From Pseudoscleropodium purum (lineage: Eukaryota; Streptophyta; Bryopsida; Hypnales; Brachytheciaceae), in the NCBI GenBank assembly GCA_963969395.1, contig OZ017797.1, positions 34,224,001 to 34,288,000 on the forward strand: a stretch of 64,000 bases of DNA, read 5' to 3'. How positions within the stretch are numbered: position 1 is the stretch's first letter; every line of letters begins with the position of its first letter. Shown piece after piece: positions 33,145 to 43,560 of this stretch. The translations under genes and the position numbers were made by a program. The notes under the pieces were generated by a model that was not told the DNA's origin, did no database searches, and was given only the letters and a program-made list of their open reading frames with translations.

Positions 33145-34903
33145 TACTATAAGAAACTTGTGTTTTTTGTGACATCAAACCATAAATGCGGCATATTTTT
33201 TCCAATAGGAAGACATTGAAGACTTAGGGTAGTAGTTGGCAAAATTGTCTTGGATGTTGCAAAGAATGGATGGATGTTAGTGGGAAAATAACATAATGTG
33301 AGATAAAAAAATGTATGTTTAGTGAGACACCCAATAAAATGTTGGTATATTTTTTATGATGTTCAAAACAACATGACAATGCCATGTCAACAAGGGTATT
33401 TTTGAAATAAAAATTAAAAAAAATGACACCTAACATGGCATCCAATGAAGATGATGTTAACACACTTTGACACCATTTGAAAATTTTTAAACTATTTTCT
33501 TAGACATCAACTAAGACTTCAAGATGTTTTTTGAGACATTAACACCTCTAGAATATTAGCAGTCCAAATTGACCTACAATTTTGGATACGAAAAAATCTA
33601 CATATCTTTCAATTGCTGTGAGAGCATTCAATGAACTTCCTTTATAAAAATCAAAAACCTCAAAAGTTTGATCTTGTTTTTCTTCTTTAATATCAAGACT
33701 ATCCCATAGAACTAACTTTGTAATCAATTGTCCAAGTCCATTTATTCCAAGTTGCAGTCATTCATAGTGATGCAATAGTTTGGAAGTTGCCACATCATGA
33801 TCAACTTAATGTTGATTCTTTTCTTCTAAATAGACAAGATAGTCATGTATTTCATGCGAACTTTGTTAAAATAATACAAAGATTTTAACTACATTCTTTA
33901 ATGCCAAATAGCTCAGTATGTATGTACTCTAAATTGTATGGTTTCTAACATCCTAAAGGAGTTAACCAAAACATCAACTAAAATGTCCAAATATTTTTTT
34001 AGATGTCAAGTGAGACAATGTTGTGTTTATGACAATGTTCATGTCTAAGATTATATTTCCATACAATTCCAAAAATTTTCATATTCCATGTGGTTTGTCA
34101 TCACTCCTACCACCCCACTTGTATAAGAACTAGTTTTTTCATGTCAATATGTTCACAATAAATGGCTTTTCAAGCCAAATATGATATACAATATATGACA
34201 TATATATTTTGTATGGCATATCGTGTACAATGTATTGTTTATGGCCTATTGTATATGATGTATGTTTTACTTGACATTGCAAAATGTTTGAACATCTAAG
34301 TTGATGCTTTAAAAAACATCTAGATGTTTGAGTTGAGACATGCTCATCAAGCATGTCCAAGAAGATGTCATTCATAATGTTTTCATGTCTCTATGGACAT
34401 ACTATAACATATGGTAGATGCTATTGGATGTTCAAAATTAACCTCACGTCACTATTGATATACAAAAAAACATATGCATGTTACAATAGATGTCCAAATT
34501 GACAAGACCTAGGACTTAATGCATTGATGATGTTAGCAAAGGCCTGAAATCAATGAAAGAAGTTGATGATGTGGCACTACCCGCTAACGTGGATGCTAGG
34601 TGGTAGCCACTTGGCAACTTTCATGGCCTTTGAAGACCATGATTTTTGTGATGTCTTCCAAAATTTCCTTGAAATTAGACCATGTTTTTAAAAAAATTCC
34701 AAATTTTTTGGCATGTCCAACTTGATGCATTTTTTTAGACATTCTTGTTACCATAGCTAAAGTCCAAATAAACATACTTACCATATTTTTTGGCATGTCC
34801 AATTTGATGTATTTTTTTAGGCATTCTTTTTAACATAGCCAACATTCAAATAAACTTACCATATTTTTTTGCTTGTTACAAAAAACGCAAGTTTCTTCTA
34901 GTG
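33145..34903. mobile_element. second CACTA-type element, non-autonomous
   Basis: Left end TACTATAAGAAACTTGTG then TTTTTTGTGACA; right end, reverse-complemented, CACTAGAAGAAACTTGCG then TTTTTTGTAACA. That gives about 29 bases of inverted repeat of CACTA type, the left tip having lost its first C. Flanking triplets are TCA and TTA, one mismatch. Near the right end a roughly 85-base segment with GGCATGTCCAA(C/T)TTGATG is directly repeated (about 34710 and 34793), as is common in CACTA subterminal regions. No transposase frame. Confidence 0.55.
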
Positions 34904-36359
34904 TTATAAAATTCTATGTTATCCCTAACTATAAAAAGAGGGTATGGGGGTGGAAAAAGGGCTCCAACTTTTTTCACCCTTTGGCCACATAGATGACGTG
35001 GATGACAATTAGTAGGTATAGCAAGAACACCTTTTCATAGTACACTAAATATACCTTCATTTGAAATAGTGTGCCTTGTACCATTGCCACAACCAAAATA
35101 AATAATTTTCAAATTTAATTTATAAAAACTTTAAAATTCATATCTTCTCCACCGTAAGTTGGAATGCCACAAAACAAAGTTTGTGCACTTTTCTTCACAT
35201 GAGACTTTTCAATAGTATGAAAAACACAACTCAAAGACGTACAATTCTTGAGATCTCACAATAACAAACAAACAATTTTTTCCCAAAACAACCCTAGATA
35301 GGGCAATGATTTGATTAAGTATGTGCTTTTTAAAACCACTACTTGATAAAAAAATATTTCTAAAATAACTACTTATTGTATAACATTTTTGATAGCTTTA
35401 AGATTGAAAATAGTTCGAATAAATGCTATACATTTTTACATCTTAAGCCCAAACTTTGCCAAGTATATGAAAAAAGAATGTAGCATAAAATTGTATGCCA
35501 ATTGTTTTCTCAATAGTATATTCACTTGTATAATCACTATATGTTCAATGCTGGAGTAACAAACTCCAAAGTTTATACACAAGCATCACATCTATATCTC
35601 CTTATGTGTAGGACATAACATCTTTGCATCTTTATAACCAAGTAAAATAAAAATGTAAGATAAGAGTTTTGGAGTAGAAGTATTTTTGTAGTTTGTCAAA
35701 ATCTCCAAGAGTTTGTGGAGTGTTAGTGAAGACACAACAGATATCTATAGTCTTCAGTGCATCTTATAGTTGTGAGAAGGAATTAAGAAAACAAACTACC
35801 AAAACTAATATGAAACAATATCAACAACACATCTATAAACCTAATTGCCATGATGTAAAGAAGAAGCCATTTTTTTTATTCCAATTGTTCCCCCAACAAC
35901 TTGTACAAAAGAGTGATTGCTCTCCAAAGTGTTGAAATATCATTGTGTGACTTTGGTGAAGCCCCACATCATGCAAATACAAAGCTAACAACACTTTTGC
36001 TTCTAGCTTTAATCAATTAACTATGACACAACTCTTTCGATCAATATAGAGTCAAATTATGAGTCCATAACTACTTAGCTCTCGAGAATAGTCCAAAAAT
36101 AAGTTTGGAACCTACTACATATAATTTTTGGAGAAATAAACGTGATGTATGAAAATCACTTTAAACATTGAGAGACTTTCCATCTAATAGTTAGTCTATA
36201 TGACAAGATTTACAGCCATTATTTTACTAATTGTCTACTTTCCATGAGCTCATTATAGGACTCAAATCTTAATTGATTTGTTATTGAGCACAATAAGTTG
36301 GCATTACAATTCATCAAGGAAGTGATATAAAATAGGTATATGGTTGCTATTTTGTGCAT
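34904..36359. other. AT-rich stretch, no gene
   Basis: No domain or structured repeat recognised. Confidence 0.4.
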
Positions 36360-36560
36360 TAACCCCCAAAGAACCAAATAGTATTTTTTTAGCAACATAG
36401 TAATTTGGGGTAAGTTGCCATTTCTAGAGTAATGGATATTTTTTCACAAAAATTTGAGAGGATGTGTGCTAAAAGAGTGTCTTCAGAAGTCAAAGAATTT
36501 CAAATCAATTTGATTTAAGGAAAAAAATTATTAGAAGAGAAGTGATTTTATTTGTTCTGA
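36360..36560 (+). mobile_element. piggyBac-like TTAA element, left end only
   Basis: Begins TTAA-CCCCCAAAGAACCAAAT at 36360, followed by TTTTTTTAGCAACATAGTAATTT, corresponding to the left blocks of the elements at 16947 (minus) and 20363. The right end was not found. Confidence 0.4.
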
Positions 36561-39079
36561 AGGTAGGACATGCACAACTGTATACACTAGAGCTGAAATT
36601 TTGTAAACTTGCCCAAAAGCCAAAGGACGGATTTCAAGACATGGATCTATGATCATTGTCAAATGGGTTCTCAATATGCCTTCTTCAAATGTCACTTTTA
36701 GATACTTTACTGCATTTGTAACTAACCTTCAAAATTGTTAGAAGCAACTGCAAAATTACAATTGAAGGTAGCAACTGCAAAATTCATGGCTAGAGGGTAC
36801 CAAATGTCAAAGTAGAGGGAAGTTTGTCCCTTGAACTAAATCTAACAACAATAAATTGAATTTTGAATCCAAACCTACTTCAGTATTTGACAACCAAATT
36901 TAAGTAATTTTTGCACAACATTATAACAACATTGTGAATGGGATCAGAGTTCACAAAACATTGTTAATTCATATAAACAATAGTTTCCAATTATTTTGCA
37001 TTGTAGTTTACAAAATTAGAAGAGCCATTTTTCAATGATGATAGGACTTGCACCATGGCTTAAATCTATGGTGAATTTGATGACAAAACTATAATTTGCA
37101 ATATTTTCTATACTACTTCTCTATTGTCTAAATTAAAACTAATCTCTACATGCATGTAACATTAATCAACTGCCAAAAAACAACTCATAAAATCATCCAA
37201 AAACCATTCTCACAAAGTTCCAAAAATATAGAATAGAAAAATCAATGTTCTACTCTCTTTAGAGATTGCATTTATCATGCCAATGCAAGCAAGGATCAAT
37301 TGAGCATACAATAAGCACAAGAATCTACTAGAGAAGAGAAGCAATGTAAGGAACAAACATGTCTATATCTCCTACCTCCTTATGAGGTTGTATAGCCCAT
37401 TGAAGCTAGATTGATTGTTCTTATGTTGATCTCTTTTACTTTTAAAAAAAAAACATGTTTGTATACAATAAGATAGTGAGTGATGTAGATAGGTAGGGAA
37501 GTGAGAGTGATCAGGAACAAGGATCAAACCAATCAACAACATCATAGTATGGGGTTTCAATTGGAGGCTTTGACGTACCACCTTCAATAGTCTTTGGAAT
37601 GTACCTTAGGACTCAATAAGCATCTAAATCCTCTAAAAGCACAACAATTGGAAAAGATTAGACAAGACGGGAGAAGCTATTAAAAGTTGACCTTCATATT
37701 GATTCAAGTTTGGGATAATAGTTCAAGGTTGGAGGCGGTACTATTTTGGAATTGTCATTAAGGTTTAAGGAGACTGGCCACATCAATGTTAAGACCAATT
37801 TATTCGAGCATCATAAGGGTCCTTAAGAGGGCCAATAGCCAATGGTGGTTTAAAATCTTCAAAACCCCGAACTTGCACAGGTTATTACAGTTGAAGCACA
37901 ACTATATGAACTTTTGACTCAAAAAAAAAGAGCATCTTCATTACAAGCTAGTAGAGTAGTGGCCTTATTCAATATACCATACTTGCAGTCCTTGCATGTA
38001 TCAAGAGGAAGTTTGAAGTGACCTATTAATCTACTTCCAAGTAATTATTGACATCACTTCCACAAGCAAATCACACAATGTTTGCAATGGTGCCAACAAC
38101 AACAATTTCATCCACATATGTCTTTGCTTGTAAGAAAGAGAGTGTGGCATGATTGCACAAGTCTATCTATAAAGGATACTTCCAAACAAAATGCCAAAGA
38201 TCCCTCGATTCCTTAAGGAAAAATGGGTAAGCCTCTAGATTTAGTTCATTTTTATGTAGTCACATGGGGTTGCGGCCGTGCCTAACTTTATATCTACTTC
38301 TACTAGGTAGCCAACACATGTGCAAATTTTGACCATGTAAGAGATCTCATCACAACACATGGACACACAAAATTAGTTGACTGCACTAATACGTTAGACT
38401 TTTCAACAACACGGTTGATACAACCAAGTTGGTAGATGATAAGGTTCATTTGACAAAAATTCAAGGTTACACCAACTTACCTTTTTTTTTCTAGTAGCTT
38501 GCATCAAATAATATTACTTCTTAATGTAGTGAGTGGCTCTAAGGCCTGGCATACAACAATGATGCCCTATGCAAAAGAACAAATGTTCGAGACTTATTGC
38601 AAAGCAAATCCTCCTTCAACAATAATGTGAACTCACTAGAAATTTGTTTTCCTTTCCTAGAAATCTTGAGTAACATGCCTTTTGGGGAACCAAATGAAGA
38701 CTTCTTTGAAAGCAAAGAGCTACAAGAAGAAATAGCAAACCCATGAGATTTATCATGCAATGGATGGTCATATGAAGAAAATGAAGAAAAAAACAATGAA
38801 TTTGCAGTGGAAGAATTCTTGTGGCCACTAGAACTCTATACTCTTGATAGACAATAGTCTATTGCAATGTAGCTGACAAGAAAAAGAAATTGCAACGGAA
38901 GAGGGACAATGAATACTAAGGTGTACTAATGTTTCAAAATTGTGAAGGAGAGACAACATGGCCCATCCTAGAATTGGATGGCATCCAAGGGAGAGACAAC
39001 CTTAGAAAGGACACCATTGCATGGCAAGCAAAAGAGGGTGATACAACCATAATAGGAATGCCGTATGGCCCAAAGAGTT
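36561..39079. other. AT-rich stretch, no gene
   Basis: Only short unassigned frames. Confidence 0.4.
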
Positions 39080-39121
39080 TCTATAAGTCAATGCTATAAA
39101 AAAAAAATAGGAACATATGTA
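39080..39121 (+). repeat. first, interrupted unit of the array of roughly 125-bp units
   Basis: CTATAAGTCAATGCTATAAA and the following A-run to CATATGTA correspond to the middle of a unit of the array that resumes at 41668. The unit was cut by insertion of the Tc1 element at a TA. Confidence 0.65.
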
Positions 39122-41667
39122 CAGTCAAGTACAATAACCTTGCAAAATTTTGCCTCCTTGTATTTCCATATAAGTCGAAGATGCACCTTCTCTAGCCAAT
39201 ATCATGAAATTTACAACGCTTCTAATTAAAAAAATTTCAATAAACCTTTCCCTTGAAGTCTATAACCTTTCCATTGACTTTCCTTGACTTGTACCCCCCA
39301 ATAATTACATTGGCAACTTTAAAAAAAATGCCTTCAGGTTTTGTCAGCAGGTACAATTGTTGCCAATTTATTTTAGTGTTGGCTGCACTTAACCACGGAA
39401 GGGCTGATTTTGCTATAGAGGGCTTCAGAATTCTTTTCTTCACCTCTAATTCATTGGCATTGTTACTTTGGCACTCCTAGATTAGCACATTGGTGCTTGT
39501 ATTGGCAACGCACTTCACATGCCACCTAGGTTCTTCCTGCATTCCTTGTTTTGACATTTTTTTTTCTCAATTTTTTTTGGAGGGGCTTATACCACCCTCA
39601 GCATCGGCATGCTTCCCCAAAAGCATGAAACTTATGGTTTTATGTGATTTTTCGATTTGTGTAACATCCCCGCATTCTCGCTGTGCAATTTCAGCAAACA
39701 ACGCAGCAACTTCAAAGAGGCATAACTTCCTCAAAAACATTTTGATTTTGCAACCTCAACTTGCATTGGAACCATAAAAACAAGGACTACATGCTTACAA
39801 ATCTGGTTCTAAAACTTTTAACTACTCTATTATGTTGTAGTAGTAGTTGTTAGCATAGGTATATTTGATCTAAAAAGTTCTACGCTAAATTGTTTTCTCT
39901 ACAGATTCTCACAATGCGGATTTCACATTAACTACTCAACAAAGAACTCTTGTAGTTACAATGTACCAAAAGGGAATGAAAAGTAAGGATGTTGTTGAGC
40001 TTTTAAGCATGCCTTGATCTATTGTGTCAATTATTCTTATGAAATGGAAGAAATCAGGATTTGTAGAAACTCAAAAATCTAGTTAGCGGCCTCTTAAGTT
40101 GTTTGCATGTGCACAACGAGATCTAGCTCGACTTGTAAACATTCATTGGCACCAAACTCTTGCGATGCTTGCGGATAGTTTCTAGATCTACCGAAACACT
40201 ATACGTTCATATATCCATAAACTTTGTTTTAAAAACCAAATAACATATAAAAAACCTTACCTTAATATACAACAACGAGCAAGGAGATTGACATTTGCTC
40301 ATAAACATTGTCATTGGACAATAGAAGATTGGAAAAATGTTATTTGGACTAATGAGTCTTCTTTTGAATTTGGCAAAACTTCTCGCCAAATTTGAGTTTG
40401 GTTCAAGAAGAGTATGCATCATATTGCTTAGTGTCAACATTTAAATCATTCTGGAAGAACTTCAGTTATAATTTGGGGGGTTTGTAGTGGTTTTGACAAA
40501 AGCCTTATAGTAATCATACCAATAGGTGAAAGAACAACAAAGGATTTTGTACGTAATATATATGAAGGTACTTTAAGTGGATTTTACTTCATGCATGATC
40601 AGTTGGAGCAACTCACGCTTATAGAAGATGAAGCACCAATGCATCGTGGCAAGTTTCCAGATGAGTGGCGTAAAGCTTATGGGATAAAAAAGATGGATTG
40701 TCCAACCAATTTTCCAGATTTGAATCCAATTGAGAATTTGTAGAAGATTCTAAAAGACTTGTTACATCATCACAAGTAGCCAAAGAACAAAGAATATATT
40801 ATTCACATAATTCAAGCACTATGGGACGAGGTATGAATGGTGCAATTACAAAAGCTGATCACAAATATGCCCCAACGAATATATGCAGTCATTTTGGCAA
40901 AGGGAGGAAGTACTAGATGGTAGATACATAGAAATGCCCAAAATTTTTTTGACTCTATGTCAATTTTTTTTTATCCTATGTAGTTTTTTTAATGTAAACA
41001 TGTAGTCCTTGTTTGCGTGGTTCCAATGTAAGTTGTGGTTTCAAAATTGGAGTGTTTTTGAGGAAGTTATGCCTTCCTGAAGTTGTCACAATTTTTGTTG
41101 AAATTGCACTTTGGGGATGTTATAGAAATCGCAGAATCACATAAAACCATAAGCTTCATACTTCCTGGGAAGCTTGCTAGCACTCAAGGCAATACAAGCC
41201 CCTCCTCCAAATTGACAAAAAAAATGTTGGAACAAGCCAACAAGGAATGCAGGAAAAAAACTAGGTGGCATGTGAAGCGCATTGTCAATGCAAGTGCCAA
41301 TGTGCAAATCTGGAAGTGCCAAAGTAACAATGCTAATGAGTTAGAGGTGAAGACAAGAATTCTGGAACCCTCTGCAGCAAAATCAACCCTTTTGCGTCAA
41401 GTGCAACCAACGCTAAAATGAATTGGCGATGATGGTTCCTATTGACAAAACCTTCAGGCATTTTTTTTAAAGTTTCTAAAGTAATTATTGGGGGGTACAA
41501 GTCAAGGCAAGTCAATGAAAAGGTTATAGACTTCAAGGGAAATTTTTTTTGAAATTTTTTTAATTAGATGCATCGTAAATTTCATGATATTGGCCAGGGA
41601 AGGTACATCCTGGACTTACACGAAAACATAGGGATGCAGAAATTTACAAGGTTATTATACTCAATTG
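39122..41667 (+). mobile_element. Tc1-type transposon with about 680-bp terminal inverted repeats
   Basis: Left tip CAGTCAAGTACAATAACCTTG; right tip, reverse-complemented, CAATTGAGTATAATAACCTTG. The element is flanked by the TA dinucleotide on each side (39120-39121 and 41668-41669), the standard Tc1/mariner target. Inverted similarity continues inward to about 39805 on the left and 40990 on the right, for example TGGCCAATATCATGAAATTTAC-type and AACCTTTCCCTTGAAGTCTATAAC-type blocks. The two arms encode mirror-image short frames that are not genes. The central part holds the dead transposase frame. Confidence 0.85.
39901..40923 (+). pseudogene. Tc1-family (DD34E) transposase, eight in-frame stops
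   Basis: One frame of about 340 codons, the usual Tc1 length, ends at TAG 40921-40923 with no frameshift. The N-terminal helix-turn-helix (TLVVTMYQKGMKSKDVVELL) is followed by the family motifs ARRLTFAHKH, WTNESSFEFG, SVIIWGVCSG, EDEAPMHRG and PDLNPIEN. The catalytic spacing from Asp 40627-40629 to Glu 40732-40734 is 34 residues, giving DD34E. The first catalytic Asp is Asn (AAT 40351-40353). In-frame stops are at 40015, 40084, 40183, 40393, 40429, 40741, 40777 and 40834; the one at 40741 replaces the usual Trp after PIENL. The start codon is not resolved. Inactive. Confidence 0.85.
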
Positions 41668-42965
41668 TATATTTTGTGTTTAGAGAGTAATTATTAGTTA
41701 GGGCTACTAGAGTGGTTGAATTTACATATTTTTAGATTTAGGCCTTCTATTTGTCAATGTTATAAAAAAATAGAACATATGTCCTATTTTGTGGCCTAGA
41801 TGTACACCAAGTAACAATTAGTTAGGACTACTAGAGTGGTCAAAATTTTATATTTTTGGATTTAGGATTTTTATAAGTGAAATACAATAATAATAAAAAT
41901 TAGAAACCTTCTATATTTTTAGGGGACTATATGTACACCAAATAATAATTGGTAAAGGCTATTAGAGTGGTCAAATTTTCATATTTTGGAAATTAGGCTT
42001 CATGTAAGTGAAATATAAAAAAATTGGGAATATATGTCCTATTTTTTTGGCCTAGATGTACACCAAGTAATACTTAATTAGTGTTGTTAGAGTGGTTGAA
42101 TTTTCATATTTTGGGGTATAAGCCATCTATTGGTCAATATAATAAAAAAATTGTGAATGTATGTACTTGTGTTTAGAGATGTATACCAAGTAATAATTAG
42201 TTAGGGTTATTAGAAAAGTCAAATTTTTAGATTTTTGGATTTAATTTTTCAATGAAAAAATATATATTAAAAACTTAAAAATATATATCCTATTTTTTTT
42301 GCCTAGATGTACACCAAGTAATAACTAATGAGTCCTATTAGAGTGGTTGAATTTTCATATTTTGGAGTGTAGGCCACCTATTGGTCAATGTAATAAAAAA
42401 AATTGTGAAGAAATGTACTTTTTGTGTTTAGAAGTGTACATTAAGTAATAATTAGTGAGGGCTATTAGAATAGCCAAATTTTCATATTTTGAGGTTTAGG
42501 GCTTCTATTTTGGAGAACATATGTACATTTTTTTGTTTAGAGAAGTTATAATTAGTTGGTACAATTAGAGTAGCTGAATTTTTCTATTTGGGGATTTACC
42601 TTCAATAGTCAACCATGTAATAAAAAAAATTGTGAATATATGTATTTTTTGTGTTTAAAGGCATACACTAAGTAATAATTTGTTAAATCTACTAGATGGG
42701 TTGCATTTTCATAGTTTTGGATGCAGGCCTTCTAGAAGTCAATGTTATAAAAAAATTGTAGAAGCATATCTACATGTTGTGTTTAAAGAAGTAATTGGTT
42801 CTAGTAGAGTGGTTGAATTTCCTTTTGGGGGGGGGGGTTTAGGCCCTCTATTCATTAATATTATACAAAAATGATAGAATCATAGAAACATAAGTCATTG
42901 TTATAAAAGAAATTATAGAAATATATGTACTTGTATTTAAAAATGTACACCAAGTAATTTGGCTT
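41668..42965 (+). repeat. tandem array of roughly 125-bp units, forward part
   Basis: About ten diverged units with ordered landmarks: TTAGAGTGGTTGAATTTTCATA, a GTCAATGTTATAAAAAAAT-type block, ATATGTAC-TTTTTGTGTTTAG, and ATGTACACCAAGTAATAATTAG-type. The ACACCAAG landmark falls near 41806, 41937, 42062, 42185, 42313, 42440, 42668 and 42948, a spacing of 115-131 bases. No coding potential. A run of about eleven G occurs at 42825-42837. Confidence 0.8.
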
Positions 42966-43400
42966 CCCTTTGTATTGTACATATATGTTCACAATTTTTT
43001 TATATTACATTGACCAATAGAAGGTCTACACCAAGAAATGTGAAAACTTAACCACTCTAATAGTCCTAATTAATTATTACTTGGTCTACATATAGGTCCA
43101 AAAAATAGGAAATAGATTCCCAATTTATTTATTTTCTTGATAGAACCCTTAAATATAAAAATTTGGCAACTTTAATAGCCCAAACTAATTATTATTTGGC
43201 ATACATCCCTAAACACAAAATGTACATATATTCAAAATTCTTTTTTTTAAAATGACTAAAAAAAAGCATGCACCCAAAAAATGAAAATTGGATCACTCTA
43301 ATAGTTTGCACTATTTATTACTTGATGTATATCTCTAAACATGAAATGTACATATATTCATAATTCTTTTTATTACATTGGCCAATAAAAAGCATACCTT
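42966..43400 (-). repeat. tandem array of roughly 125-bp units, inverted part
   Basis: The same unit continues in reverse orientation: TATTACATTGACCAATAG, AACCACTCTAATAGTCC and ATTATTACTTGGTCTACATA are the complements of forward landmarks. Three to four copies before similarity fades. Confidence 0.75.
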
Positions 43401-43497
43401 TATAAACCTTTGATGATGTTTTTCTTTACCTTCATAAAGTCATCATAAGGTTTTTGCTCACCTAACTTATATTCTAATTTCATGGCTGATCTATCTA

Positions 43498-43509
43498 AAA
43501 TAATAATAT

Positions 43510-43554
<45 letters not shown>

Positions 43555-43560
43555 TTTTAT
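43498..43560. repeat. (TAA)n-(TTA)n palindromic microsatellite
   Basis: A run of TAA/ATA triplets passes directly into TAT/ATT triplets, making a self-complementary tract of about 60 bases. Confidence 0.9.

Noticed and set aside
39253..39480. 75-codon frame and its mirror image at 41333-41536 (minus)
   Set aside because: Their similarity is explained by the inverted-repeat arms of the Tc1 element, not by duplicated genes.
41668..43400. Possible CRISPR-like array
   Set aside because: The whole unit repeats with uniform divergence, there are no unique spacers, orientation switches, and the context is a plant nuclear genome.
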